Assembly: GCA_947631865.1 (NCBI GenBank)
Contig: CANRNF010000030.1
Coordinates: forward strand, 1 to 33,655
Direction: 5' to 3'
Length of the DNA stretch: 33,655 bases
DNA from: an uncultured Oscillospiraceae bacterium
Lineage (GTDB): Bacteria; Bacillota; Clostridia; Oscillospirales; Oscillospiraceae
Shown here in pieces: positions 23,164 to 32,900 of the stretch. The notes beneath the pieces are model-generated. The model searched no databases and was not told the DNA's origin. It worked only from the letters and a program-made list of their open reading frames with translations. The position numbers and the translations under genes are program-made. Each line of letters opens with the position of its first letter. Position 1 is the first letter of the stretch.

Positions 23164-23688
23164 ATGAAACTGGAACGGGAAGCGATAGCCCACTATCTGG
23201 ACACCAAGTTCAACCCCAAGATCGCCCAGGCCGCGCAGGCGGAGTTTGAGATCATCGGCGACGACATCGAGGAGATGAGCGTGGAGCTCAATTCTGACAC
23301 CGAGCAGATCAAGAACATCCTGGGCCAGACCAGGACCCGGGACAACGGCTACAGCCCCAGCATGGACGCGGATCCCTTCTACGCCGACCCGGACAAGAAG
23401 CTCTACCCCATGCTGCGGGACATCGCCATGAACCGGCTCAAGGGCGATGCGTGCAAGACCCTGATGCTTGAAGTCATCGTGGAGGACACAGCCGCGGAGA
23501 ACCATCGGGCCTGGCTGCGGGAGGTCATGGTGAAGCCCCAGAGCTACGGCGGCGACACCGCTGGGTTCAACATCCCCTTCACCGTCAGCGAGGACGGGGA
23601 GAGCCAGGAGGGCTACGTCTCCGCCGAGAGCATGAAGGGCGGCAGCCCCACCTTTACCAAGGGGGCTGTCCCCGGCATCGGCGGCTGA
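23164..23688 (+). CDS. Major tail (tube) protein
   Basis: 174 residues. A compact alpha/beta protein with EEMSVELNSDTEQIKNILGQTRTRDNGYSPSMDADPFYADPDKKLYPML and a C-terminal beta part (GFNIPFTVSEDGESQEGYV). This pattern and its place directly before the two tail chaperone genes identify the tube subunit of a long-tailed phage. AGGAGGAATAAGG precedes the ATG: a strong ribosome site, fitting a highly made protein. Confidence 0.85.
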   Translation: MKLEREAIAHYLDTKFNPKIAQAAQAEFEIIGDDIEEMSVELNSDTEQIKNILGQTRTRDNGYSPSMDADPFYADPDKKLYPMLRDIAMNRLKGDACKTLMLEVIVEDTAAENHRAWLREVMVKPQSYGGDTAGFNIPFTVSEDGESQEGYVSAESMKGGSPTFTKGAVPGIGG

Positions 23689-23708
23689 TGACCGGGAGGC
23701 GATAAGAG

Positions 23709-24137
23709 ATGGCAGAGGTATCCAAGCTCCGGGTAGAGACCGGGGCGCTGACGGTGGAGGTGGAGGACGAGCGGGGCGCCGTGATCGGCGCGTTCGACTT
23801 CAATCCCGCCGACTCCAATATCCTCAAGCGCTACAGTGCGGTGGTGGAGTTCTTCAATGGTGTCGGGTTTGACGAGGACATGCCCCAGGAGGCACAGATC
23901 GCCGCTATGAACAAGCTGGCCGGCGACATCGCCGGGCAGTTTGACTACCTGCTGGGCCAGGGCGTGTCGGAGGGGCTCTTCGACAAGTGCGGGCCGCTCA
24001 CCGTTACGCAAAACGGCGACTTCTTCTTCGAGCAGGTATTGGAGGGCGTGGGCGCGCTCATTGAGAGCGTGACGAAAAAGCGCCTGGACAAGAAGCTGGA
24101 CAAGATCAAAAAGGCCACGGCCAAGTACGATAAATGA
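23709..24137 (+). CDS. Tail assembly chaperone, first (gpG-like)
   Basis: 142 residues. A beta-rich N-terminal part (SKLRVETGALTVEVEDERGAVIGAFDFNPAD) and a helical remainder with FFEQVLEGVGALIESV, ending in a lysine-rich tail. It lies between tube and tape measure genes, where chaperones gpG/gpGT are found. Its stop overlaps the next start (AAATGA). No frameshift fusion is possible at the A-run near 24,110, because a TAA precedes the next ATG in that frame. Confidence 0.75.
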   Translation: MAEVSKLRVETGALTVEVEDERGAVIGAFDFNPADSNILKRYSAVVEFFNGVGFDEDMPQEAQIAAMNKLAGDIAGQFDYLLGQGVSEGLFDKCGPLTVTQNGDFFFEQVLEGVGALIESVTKKRLDKKLDKIKKATAKYDK

Positions 24138-24697
24138 GCGCCTATGAGCTGCCCACATCCCTCGACGTGGGGGATGTGGGCTATCCCATCCGGACGGATT
24201 TTCGGGATGTTTTGTATCTTTTGCAGATATTTCAGGACCCGGACTATGAGCCTGACGAGCGGGCGGCCATAGCCTTGCGGGTGCTGTACGAGACCTGGGC
24301 GGACATCCCCAGGGAGCGGTATGAGGAGGCCCTGGAACAGGCGGCGGCGTTCATAGACGGCGGGCTTCCCGGCGGGGAGAGGAAAAACGGGCCACGGACC
24401 GTGGACTGGGCGCAGGACGGAGGGCTCATCCTGCCGGCGGTGAACCGGGTGCTGGGATGCGAGGCGCGGGCTATGCCCTACCTGCACTGGTGGACGTTTT
24501 TGGGGGCCTATATGGAGATCGGGGAGAGCCTGTTCACCACGGTGCTGGAGATCCGGCACAAGCGGGCCAAGGGGCAGAAACTGGAGAAGTGGGAGCAGGA
24601 TTTTTTCAAGGCGAACAGGGCCCTGGTGGAGCTGCGGCGGCCTGAGACGGAGGAAGACAAGGCCCGGCGGGCGGCGCTCAATGAGCTGTTCGTCTGA
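24134..24697 (+). CDS. Gp15-family tail assembly protein
   Basis: 187 residues. LPTSLDVGDVGYPIRTDFRDVLYLLQIFQDPDYEPDERAAIALRVLY is the typical opening of phage Gp15 (PF06854-like). The end HWWTFLGAYMEIGE...FTTVLEIRHKRAKGQKLEKWEQDFFKANR also matches the family. Proteins of this family sit just before the tape measure gene and help tail assembly. It is coupled to the preceding gene by a 4-nt overlap. Confidence 0.88.
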   Translation: MSAYELPTSLDVGDVGYPIRTDFRDVLYLLQIFQDPDYEPDERAAIALRVLYETWADIPRERYEEALEQAAAFIDGGLPGGERKNGPRTVDWAQDGGLILPAVNRVLGCEARAMPYLHWWTFLGAYMEIGESLFTTVLEIRHKRAKGQKLEKWEQDFFKANRALVELRRPETEEDKARRAALNELFV

Positions 24698-24713
24698 GGG
24701 AGAGGTGTGACAT

Positions 24714-26660
24714 ATGACGAGGAAGACGGTGATCCGGTGCCAGGTGGACGCAAGCGGCGTCACCGCGGCCCGGAAGGAGATAGAGGCCTACGGCGAGGCG
24801 TGCCGGGGCGCGGCGGACAAGCTCAAAAGCTTCGGCAACACCATGGCGATGCTGTGCCGGGAGGATGACGCGGCGGGGGCCAGCGTGCGGGCGCTGCGGG
24901 ATTCTTTGAATGGCCTGCAGGACGCGCTGGCGGCGGCGTTCATCCCGGTGGTGACGGCCATCGCGCCGCTGGTATCGGCGCTGTGCGACATCCTGGCGCG
25001 GGCCATCAACATGATCGCCCTGTTTTTCGCGGTGCTGGGCGGCGCAAGCTCCTATAAAAAGCTGGTGACGGGACAGAACGGCTACAACAAGAGCCTGAAG
25101 TCCGGCGCCAAGGCGGCGAAGAAGCTGGTGAACAATCTGGCCGGCCTGGACGAGCTGGAGCTGTGGAAGTCCCCCTCCGGTTCCGGCGGGGGCGGCGGCT
25201 CCGGCGGCGGTGGGGGCCTGGAGGACTATTTTGAGGACGTGCCTATCGAGAACGCAGACGCTATCAAAACGCTGCTCAGCGATATCCTCTGGTACGCCGG
25301 GGCCATCGGCTCGGCGCTGGCCGCGTGGAATATCGCCCGGCGGCTGGGCGCGGATATGAAGACGGCGCTGGGGCTTTCTCTGGCCATCGGCGGGGCGGTG
25401 CTGGCGGTGAAGGGCTATCTGGACGCCTGGACCAACGGCATCGGGCTCAAGAACATGATCACGCTCCTGGGCGGCGTCGCGGCGGCGGCCGCGGGGGCGC
25501 TGGCGGTATTCGGGCCGGCGGGGGCGGCGGTGACGCTGGCGGTGGGCGGCATCGCGTCAGTGGTGCTGGCCCTGCGGGACTGGCTGCGGGCCGGGGAACT
25601 GACGACCGGGGGGATGTACACCCTCCAAGCGGGACTTCTGGCCGTGGGCGGAGCCATCAGCCTGTTCACCGGGTCCTGGATCCCGTTGGCCATCGCCGCG
25701 GCGGGCGCGCTGGTCACCTGGCTCGTCAAGCACGGCAGGGAACTTCCCGGCATGGCGAAAAGCCTCTTCAAGGCCATCGGCGAGAAGGCCTCGGCAGGAG
25801 CGACGGCCGTGGGCGAACTGGTGCGGGCGGCTTGGGAGAAGCTGCGGACCTGGACGAAGGAGAAGTGGGAGGCCATCAAAGCCGTCGTAGCGGACCGGGC
25901 CATGGCCATCAAGAGCAAGGTGACGGCGGTCTTTGAGGGCATCCGGTCGACTATCCAGGACAAGCTTGAGGCCGCCCGGGACAGGGCGGCGGGGGTGTTC
26001 GAGTCCATCCGGTCCACCATCCAGGAGAAATTGGAAAGCGCCCGGCAGAAGGTGTCGGAGCTCATAGAGAAGATCAGAAACTGCTTCAACTTCAGCTGGA
26101 GCCTGCCGAAGCTGAAGCTGCCCCACCTGAGCGTGACGGGGAAGCTCTCTCTGAGCCCGCCGTCGGTGCCCCACTTCAGCATACAGTGGTACGCCCGGGG
26201 CGGCATCGTGGACGGGCCCACCCTCTTCGGCGCGGGGGAGGCCGGGCGGGAGGCCATCGTGCCCCTGGAACGGCATACGGAGTGGATAGACGCCGTGGCG
26301 GGGAAGCTGGCGGCCCTGATGAACCAGGGGGAGATCGCCCCGGCCCTGGAGGCGATCGCTGACAGGCTGGGCCGGATACCGGCGGCGCTGGAAGACCTCT
26401 CCATGCCTGTTCCGGCAATGGCCACCGGGACCGTAGTCCCGCCCAAAGCGGGCTATGCAGCCCGGGAGCGGGAGGAGCTGGGCCAGGCGGCCAGAGCCCT
26501 GCGGGAGCTGCTGGCCGGCGGCCGGGGCGAGAGCCGGACCGGGGGCGAAAACCGTTATACCTTCATCGGAGAGCTGGACGGCAGGGTGCTGTTTGAAAAG
26601 GTCATCACCGAGGGACAGGCCCAGCGGCGGGCCACGGGCAAAAACCCGTTCATGGTGTGA
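24714..26660 (+). CDS. Tape measure protein
   Basis: 648 residues, short for a tape measure. Domains: a helical N-terminus (~1-145) with hydrophobic stretches, a glycine linker at ~156-172 ([14 protein letters not shown]), an Ala/Gly-rich membrane-like region (~195-325), helical repeats at ~405-455 ([17 protein letters not shown] and [17 protein letters not shown]), and the family-typical [26 protein letters not shown] near 495-520. It sets tail length and may form a channel in the target membrane. By the usual ~1.5 Angstrom per residue, a tail near 100 nm is expected (inference). The ATG has GGGAGAGGTG upstream. Confidence 0.93.
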   Translation: MTRKTVIRCQVDASGVTAARKEIEAYGEACRGAADKLKSFGNTMAMLCREDDAAGASVRALRDSLNGLQDALAAAFIPVVTAIAPLVSALCDILARAINMIALFFAVLGGASSYKKLVTGQNGYNKSLKSGAKAAKKLVNNLAGLDELELWKSPSGSGGGGGSGGGGGLEDYFEDVPIENADAIKTLLSDILWYAGAIGSALAAWNIARRLGADMKTALGLSLAIGGAVLAVKGYLDAWTNGIGLKNMITLLGGVAAAAAGALAVFGPAGAAVTLAVGGIASVVLALRDWLRAGELTTGGMYTLQAGLLAVGGAISLFTGSWIPLAIAAAGALVTWLVKHGRELPGMAKSLFKAIGEKASAGATAVGELVRAAWEKLRTWTKEKWEAIKAVVADRAMAIKSKVTAVFEGIRSTIQDKLEAARDRAAGVFESIRSTIQEKLESARQKVSELIEKIRNCFNFSWSLPKLKLPHLSVTGKLSLSPPSVPHFSIQWYARGGIVDGPTLFGAGEAGREAIVPLERHTEWIDAVAGKLAALMNQGEIAPALEAIADRLGRIPAALEDLSMPVPAMATGTVVPPKAGYAAREREELGQAARALRELLAGGRGESRTGGENRYTFIGELDGRVLFEKVITEGQAQRRATGKNPFMV

Positions 26661-26670
26661 GGAGGGGCCT

Positions 26671-27048
26671 ATGGCGCAGGAATATATCAAGCTGAATGGG
26701 GTGGTCATCCGTCAGCCGGACGAGGGGCTGGGGTACGACTTCGAGACCACCTACACGGAGGACTCTACCCGCATGCTGAACGGGACGCTGTACGCCAGCG
26801 CCATGTTCACGGTGGAGTCCTTTTCCTACACCGCATCCTGGCTCACCCGGGAGGAGATGCGGACCATCCTCCAGATCGTGGCCCGGGGAAAGCCCTTCAC
26901 GCTGCGCTACCTGTCGCCCTATTACGGCACGTGGCGGGACGGACGGTTTTACGTGGGCAAAGGCTCCCTCTCCGTGGGCCGGTGGAATGAAACTGAGGAG
27001 CGGTACGAGAGCCTGAGCTTCAACATGATAGGTATAGATCCAATATGA
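26671..27048 (+). CDS. Distal tail-associated protein (DUF6711-like)
   Basis: 125 residues, beta-rich: YIKLNGVVIRQPDEGLGYDFETTYTEDSTRMLNGTL, then RTILQIVARGKPFTLRYLSPYYGTWRDGRFYVGKGSL and a final SFNMIGIDPI. The pattern (a short Dit-like domain with the FxLRYLSP segment) and its position after the tape measure gene indicate a tail hub component. GGAGGGGCCT lies before the ATG. Overlap ATGA with the next gene. Confidence 0.8.
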   Translation: MAQEYIKLNGVVIRQPDEGLGYDFETTYTEDSTRMLNGTLYASAMFTVESFSYTASWLTREEMRTILQIVARGKPFTLRYLSPYYGTWRDGRFYVGKGSLSVGRWNETEERYESLSFNMIGIDPI

Positions 27049-27683
27049 AAAGAGAAGCTGACAGAGAATACAAGGTGGAGGTGGGCGGCATCACCTACGG
27101 CATGGACCGGATCGAGAGCGGATCGCTCAGCCAGGCGCTGTTCGACGCGCCGGGAGTGGGCAACACCGCCTGCGCCGCGTTCACCATGACCTTCCTGCCC
27201 GCTGAGGCACCGCCCCGGATGGGGGAGGTACGGCCCTGGATACGGGACGCGGGGGAGGAGGAATGGACGCCTCTGGGGGTGTTCTGGATAGACCAGCGCT
27301 CTGAGCAGGACGGGCGGATGACCGTCACCTGCTATGACGGGATGCTCAAAGCGGAGCGGATCTGGAAGCCCGCAGGCGAGGACATCTTCCCCATGACCAT
27401 GGAGCTGGCGGCCGGAGACATCGCCGCTGCCATGGGCACCGCGCTGGACAGCCGGTGCGCCTTTAACGGCGGCTACACGGTGGACTACCCGGCGGAACAG
27501 TACACCATGCGGGAGGTGCTGGGCTACATCGCCGCGGCCAACGGCGGCAACTGGCTGGTGACGGCGAAGGGGGAACTGCTGCTTATCCCCCTGTTCGGCT
27601 CCATGCCGGCGGAGACCAGCTATCTCATCGAGGAAGAGGAGGGCGCGGCCATCACCTTCGGCGGCACGCGGATATTGGTATGA
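27045..27683 (+). CDS. Tail hub/tip protein (Tal-like)
   Basis: 212 residues. KVEVGGITYGMDRIESGSLSQALFDAPGVGNTACAAFTMTFL, then IRDAGEEEWTPLGVFWIDQRSEQDGRMTVTCYDGMLKAERIW and a LysM-like-site segment (YTMREVLGYIAAANGGNWLV) are typical of Firmicutes phage tail-tip proteins that sit under the distal tail ring. ATGA overlaps with the genes on both sides (27045-27048; 27680-27683). No hydrolase motif is seen. Confidence 0.78.
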   Translation: MKREADREYKVEVGGITYGMDRIESGSLSQALFDAPGVGNTACAAFTMTFLPAEAPPRMGEVRPWIRDAGEEEWTPLGVFWIDQRSEQDGRMTVTCYDGMLKAERIWKPAGEDIFPMTMELAAGDIAAAMGTALDSRCAFNGGYTVDYPAEQYTMREVLGYIAAANGGNWLVTAKGELLLIPLFGSMPAETSYLIEEEEGAAITFGGTRILV

Positions 27684-29236
27684 ACAATAAGTACTATATT
27701 GGCCGGCAGGTGGGCCGTTTTGAGCGCAGCGGCGACATCCGGGCGGTGGACGGGGTGGTCCTGGTAGTGGACGAGGAGCACGAGTTCCGGGCGGGGGACA
27801 TGGAGGGAAACGTGCTGGAGATCCCATGTCCCTACGGGACCCAGGCCATGGCGGACGGACTGCTCACGCAGCTGCGGGGCCGCAGCTACACCGGCTACGC
27901 GGCGGAGAACGCGGTGACGGACCCGGCAGCGGAGCTGGGGGACGGAGTGACGGTTGGTGGGATATACTCCCTGCTGGCCAGCAGGGAGGTGAGCTTCGGG
28001 TCCGGGCACCTGAGCCGGATCGGAGCCCCCGCGGAGAGCGACATGGACCACGAGTACGCCGCGGCGGACCCCTATACCCGGGAGATAGAGAGGAAGCTGG
28101 CGGGGGCGCGCAGCTACATCGACAAGAAGTCGGACGAGATACGCCTGGGCGTGGAGGGCGTGCAGGGGGACGTGGCGGAGCTGAAGGTGTCGGTGGGGAG
28201 CATATCCGGCACGGTCACGAGCCTGAACGGCGACATGTCCACCCTGAAGCAGACAGCCACGTCTCTGACCGGCCGCATCCAAAGCGCCGAGGGGGATATC
28301 ACGGACCTGGAGGCGACGGCAAGGGGGCTCTCCAGCTCGGTCAGCGGCCTGGACGGACGGGTCAGCAAGATAGAGCAGAGCGCGGAGAGGATCACCCTGA
28401 GCGTGACCGGCTCCCTGGGCGGGAAGGCGTCCATCAGCCTGTCCAACGGCAGCAGCGGCACCATTGACCTTTCAGATGTAAGAACTGCGTTTGCCAACGA
28501 TAGGACCAATGTGACGATCCAGGGCGGTACGCTCACATTCAACGGCGGCGGTATAGCATTCAACAGCGGCAGTACATTTACGGTCAGTAGCACTAATCTT
28601 ACGGTAACCTCCGGCGGCCTTATCACGGCCTTCGACGCAAATTTAAATCAATGTCATCTTGGACGGCGTGATGTCGGTTCAAATCAATTTCCTGCTCCTG
28701 CGGCATTTTGTGATGGGAATGTGTTTCTGCAAAAAATGAGCAGCACGTCCTCTTGGAGCCTTTACGGGACGGTTACTGGGACTGACTTGTGCATAGCGAC
28801 CGTGAGCACACAAAGTCAATTCTTTAGCGGTTCACAGTGTATCGTCATTGGATGGAACGATAATATCTTCCTTTATTGTGGCACTGACAACGAGGTGCGG
28901 GCGAACAAATCCGTCCATTCCACGTCTGACCGTGACCAAAAGCGGGATATAGAGGATATAGACGAGCGATACCTTGCTATCATGGACAACATCTCGCCTG
29001 TCCGGTTCAAGTACGTGGGACAGAGCGAACCGGCGGCGTTTGCGCTTGGCTACATCGCCCAGGATGTGGAGGCGGCGCTTGGAAAGGCCGGGCTCACGCG
29101 GACCGACTTTGCCGGGCTGTCCGGAGAGGACGGCACGGGGTGTATGGCGCTGTCTTACGACGACTTTATCCCCCTGCTGCATTTGAAGATCAGGACGCTG
29201 GAGGCGCGCATCGACAGATTGGAGGGAAGGATATGA
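27680..29236 (+). CDS. Tail fibre/receptor-binding protein with S74 intramolecular chaperone
   Basis: 518 residues. The N-terminal ~130 residues continue the hub pattern (QVGRFERSGDIRAVDGVVLVVDEEHEF; ENAVTDPAAELGDGVTVGG). Residues ~140-260 hold repeated coiled-coil or triple-helix-like segments (LKVSVGSISGTVTSLNGDMSTLKQ). Residues ~265-415 are beta-rich and coded by A+T-richer DNA (about 28,480-28,960). The C-terminus (~415-518) is an S74 peptidase/chaperone: STSDRDQKRDIEDI, ALGYIAQDVEAAL, YDDFIPLLHLKIRTLEARI. S74 domains trimerise fibres and then cut themselves off at a serine. The A+T-rich segment is probably a swapped receptor-binding domain. Confidence 0.88.
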   Translation: MNNKYYIGRQVGRFERSGDIRAVDGVVLVVDEEHEFRAGDMEGNVLEIPCPYGTQAMADGLLTQLRGRSYTGYAAENAVTDPAAELGDGVTVGGIYSLLASREVSFGSGHLSRIGAPAESDMDHEYAAADPYTREIERKLAGARSYIDKKSDEIRLGVEGVQGDVAELKVSVGSISGTVTSLNGDMSTLKQTATSLTGRIQSAEGDITDLEATARGLSSSVSGLDGRVSKIEQSAERITLSVTGSLGGKASISLSNGSSGTIDLSDVRTAFANDRTNVTIQGGTLTFNGGGIAFNSGSTFTVSSTNLTVTSGGLITAFDANLNQCHLGRRDVGSNQFPAPAAFCDGNVFLQKMSSTSSWSLYGTVTGTDLCIATVSTQSQFFSGSQCIVIGWNDNIFLYCGTDNEVRANKSVHSTSDRDQKRDIEDIDERYLAIMDNISPVRFKYVGQSEPAAFALGYIAQDVEAALGKAGLTRTDFAGLSGEDGTGCMALSYDDFIPLLHLKIRTLEARIDRLEGRI

Positions 29237-29430
29237 AGAGAACAGGCTGTGAGGGCTGCCGATATTCCGTCCCCATCTACATGGGGGACGGAGATGAGCT
29301 GATGGACTGTTGCGTGTACATCCTGCGCACGGGACGCAAAAGGCCATGCATACCCGGCGCGGGATGCACAGTCTACGAGCCGGCTAGAGTGAATGAAAAT
29401 ACGCTCCGACAGCGGGAAGGTGCATGGTAA
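29233..29430 (+). CDS. Small Cys-rich protein at the end of the tail module, unknown
   Basis: 65 residues with cysteines at 6, 9, 26, 27, 39 and 45: CEGCRYSVPI, DCCVYILRTGRKRPC, GAGC. The CxxC pair plus later cysteines suggests a small metal-binding knuckle. It starts inside the stop of the fibre gene (ATATGA) and is the last gene of the cassette. GGAGGGAAGG just before the ATG is a good ribosome site. I do not recognise the family. Similar short Cys proteins occur at this place in other prophages from memory, which is weak evidence. Confidence 0.7.
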   Translation: MKRTGCEGCRYSVPIYMGDGDELMDCCVYILRTGRKRPCIPGAGCTVYEPARVNENTLRQREGAW

Positions 29431-29772
29431 CAAATAAAAATACGTAGAAAATACATATTGATGCGCAATTATGCAAAATACAATAGCATATGAATAGGAG
29501 TGGATAAGTGGTTTGGGGGCCCCTTTACACAAGAGGGCCTTTCCATATCGTAGCGGGTGCGTTTCGGCGCACCCGCTTTTTTGTTATATCGAAGCGATCT
29601 CATAATATGGATTATAGCTGGTCTGGGCTCATTACATATATAACATAATTGAAATTCCGGAATAATTGCGGCACGAAGGAAGGGCAGGCGAAAAAACGTG
29701 AAAACGCCACAAAATCAAGGTGTTTTTACAGACATTTCCACGAAAAAAGGGGAAATTCTTTTGAAATGCCTC
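29431..29772. other. Non-coding A+T-rich stretch between phage cassette and surface-protein gene
   Basis: No supported gene. It holds an imperfect hairpin at ~29518-29540 (GGCCCC...GGGCC), the terminator at 29553-29582, an 11-bp stem GTGAAAACGCC/GGTGTTTTTAC at 29698-29729, and a smaller stem ATTTCC/GGGAAAT at ~29735-29757, just before the promoter at 29773. No integrase, attachment repeat or tRNA remnant is recognised. Confidence 0.6.
29553..29582 (+). terminator. Terminator closing the phage cassette
   Basis: A perfect 9-bp stem GCGGGTGCG/CGCACCCGC with a 6-nt loop and six T. Confidence 0.9.
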
Positions 29773-29801
29773 TTGCTTTTGCAGTAGAGGGGCGGTATAA
29801 T
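29773..29801 (+). promoter_or_regulatory. Sigma-A promoter of the surface-protein gene
   Basis: TTGCTT (29773-29778), a 17-nt spacer, perfect TATAAT (29796-29801). It predicts a ~110-nt leader that contains the hairpin CGAAGAA/TTCTTCG (29821-29838). Confidence 0.8.
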
Positions 29802-29918
29802 CTACACATCGAATCGTGCCCGAAGAAGTTTTTCTTCGTGTTTAAACAACGGAATATGTGTTCTGTTGCAAAAGGGCGGGCGCGAAGAAAACCCAAAAAT
29901 CATTAGGAGGACAACAAG

Positions 29919-32900
29919 ATGACAAAACGTGTACTTAGCCTGCTTTTGACGCTGGTCATGGTTCTGTCTCTGGGCGCTCCGGCCTTTGCGGCCGATGAGT
30001 TCGAGGCAGAGGCCCCGGCCGAAGTCGTCGAGGAGGCGCCCGCGGCCCCTGTGGAGCCCGAAGCTCCTGAGGCCGAGGAAGCAGAGGAGCCTGTGGCAGA
30101 GGAGCCCATTGATGAGCCCGTGGCCGCGGCTGCCGTCGAAGTCGAGGAAGAGACCTCTGACGTGCCCGCGACCATCGCTGTGGGCGAGGTCAACGCTCTC
30201 GTCACTGAGAAGTTTGATTACGCCATGGAGCAGGCCAAGGCTCTGAAGGCAAAGGTCGACGCGGGCGAGGTGTATATTATCGGCACCGCAAGCTTCGAGA
30301 TCGGCAAGCCTGAGGGTCGTATCAGTGCTTTCACTGAACTGTATAAGACTGCCCTGGAATATCAGACCGGTCTGGCCACAGGCGATTACGATGGCGATAT
30401 CACGCAGGAGATCATCGATGAGACGGCGGACAGCCTCCTCAATTATATTGACGAGGATGACACGTCCAATTTCATGACCGATAAGTGGGATAGCGCCAAA
30501 ATCGATCCTCTGATCGAGGACGGCAATGGCAAGATACCTCAGGGTACCCTGACTGCGCTGAAGGTCGGCGATATTGCGTCGACCCTTACGATCAAGAAGG
30601 ATACGAAGGCCGCCGACGTCAAGGCGGAGCTGGATGCGAGCCATCGTCCGGAGTATGTGGAGGCCGCGATGAAGGCTATCACCGCTGTCCAGGCGCTTAT
30701 GGCCGTGGATCCCTCCAAGCGTGCGACCACCCTGAAGTACGCCGACTTCACCAAGGCGGAGAACCTGATCATAGCGGCCGCGAAACTGGCGGACAGCACG
30801 AAGAAGGACGACTACATCGAAGGCCTGACCTCTGCTGACGCTCGCGCCCTCCTGGCCGCTCTGCAGAAAGTCATCGCTGCCCAGAAGGATGGCTCCATCA
30901 CCAAGTATGAAAAGGGAACTACCAGCTTGGCAGAATCGAATAATGGGAGCGCGCCCGTATCTACCGCCGTCGGGATGATCGATACCGGCAGCTATCTTCC
31001 CAGCGGCAAGAGCCTGGTCCAAACCATTCAGGACGACATCAAGAACAAGACCAGCAACGCGTCTGCCGCTCTGGAGAAGGTCATCGCCGAGGGCAAGCTG
31101 GGCCTGACTGGTTCTGCTTCTAGCTACGCTGCCTATAAACAGGCGCTGGACGCCCTGGCCCTGAAGGAAGTCACAAAGGACGTCAAGGTGACCATTACCC
31201 GCAACGGGATGGACAGCGTGGACGTGACCATCACCCCGAACAAGTATGATATGGGCACGTACATCTACACCTACACCGTGCAGAGCGGCGGGAAGACCTA
31301 CTACTACTGGCCGGCAAACGGCAACACCGATAAGACCCCTGTGTGGAAGACCGGCGCCCCCACCAAGGCCGACTGGGTCGACGCCAACGTGGCCGGTACT
31401 GCCGGCGAATCGCGGACTGTGACCATCAGCGCGCTCAAGGCCCTGCCTCTTGGCGCGAACAACACGAAGGTCGGCGACGAAGATGATTACGAGTACAATA
31501 ATGCAACTGTCAAGTTCGAGAGCAGTGACAGGGTGACTGTTACTGTCTGCGAGAAGATCCCCGGCACCGGTTCGTTTGCGGCGCCCACCTACGGCAAGGA
31601 ATACACCGCGGCCTATACGTTCCCCAAGGACGGCTATACCGGCCCGGAGATCGCGGCTCCCGAGACTGGCAAGAAAAATCCCAGTGTTGATCACGGCACG
31701 GCCGACGGAGCGACAGGCCTGGGTGAGGTCAAGAATATCACCGAGATTCCCGCGGTCTCTGCGCTGAACGGCAAGACGGCCGACACCACCCAGACGGTCG
31801 TGACTGTCAAATACGAGGGCAATTTCGGCGTGAACTATGACATCTCCGATGCTGGTTACAAGTACGGCTTCAGAGTGAAGGAAGGCTCTACTGAAGTTGG
31901 TTACGTTGGGGACAACGGCGGCTCTGTGTCGATCGCCGATCAGACTCATGAGGCGAAGATCCTGGTCCCGGCTACCGACAAGACAGTCAACGGCCTGGAT
32001 CTGACGGTCGAACTGCTGTTCAACACGACGGACAAGAAGGACGGCCTGATCGCCCACGACGACAGCAACACCGTCGCAGCCATTGCGTTGGAGCCTCTGT
32101 CCAAGTGGGACGAGATGAAGAAGGTCGACAAGCTCATAGAGGTCGCCGAGGCCCTGAAGGTCGACGACTACGAGCTGGCCGCTACCTTCCCGAATGCGAG
32201 CCTGCCCAATATCAAGACTGTGAACGACGCCTGGAAGGTCTTCCAGACCTCCCTGACCGAGCTGAAGAAGCTGGCGGACGACGCGGACAAGGCGCCCAAC
32301 CTGACGGGTCAGCGCAACGCTGTGATCAACGCGGTCACTGACCTGTGCACGAAGTTCGAGTATGTCACCAAGAAGGGCACCGACGCTGTGGACAAGACGG
32401 CTCTTGTCAAGGCGCTTGCTGCCGCGGAGGCCGGCTATGCGGCCTATCAGAAGGAGTCCGGCGACGATACAAATTCCATCTCTGGCGCTGCCTTCCCTGA
32501 GCAGGACGTGAGCAAGGGCCTCTACACCTGGTCTTCCTGGAACGCCCTTGTCAAAGCTTTCAAGGAAGCGTATGACCAGAATGACGAGGGTACGAAGCAG
32601 GATGAGATCGATAAGGCCACCAAGGCTCTGAACGACGCTATCGCTGGCCTGGTCCGTGTGGACGGCGTGGCCAACAAGACCGCGCTGACTGCCGCCATCG
32701 CCAAGGCCGAGAGCCTGACCGAGAAGGACTACACCGAGGATAGCTGGAAGGCTGTTGACACCGCGCTGACCGCCGCCAAGGCTGTTTCCGCGAAGGCTAA
32801 CGCCACCCAGACTGAGGTCGACAAGGCCGCGAAAGCCCTGAACGATGCCATTGACGCTCTGGTCAAGACCGGCGACAAGGCCGCTCTGGAGGCCGCTGTA

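Noticed and set aside
24100-24140. Programmed -1 frameshift joining the two tail chaperone genes, as in phage lambda G-T
   Set aside because: The A-run reads C AAA AAG, not an ideal slippery site, and a TAA lies in the shifted frame immediately before the second ATG, so no fusion protein could form.
17260-29600. Attachment-site direct repeats flanking the phage cassette
   Set aside because: Comparing by eye the sequences after divIC (17260-17345) with 29431-29770, no shared stretch long enough to be an att core was found.
29649-29906. An 85-codon open frame upstream of the surface-protein gene
   Set aside because: It spans the -35, -10 and leader of the strong promoter, has no ribosome site, and its composition is not protein-like.
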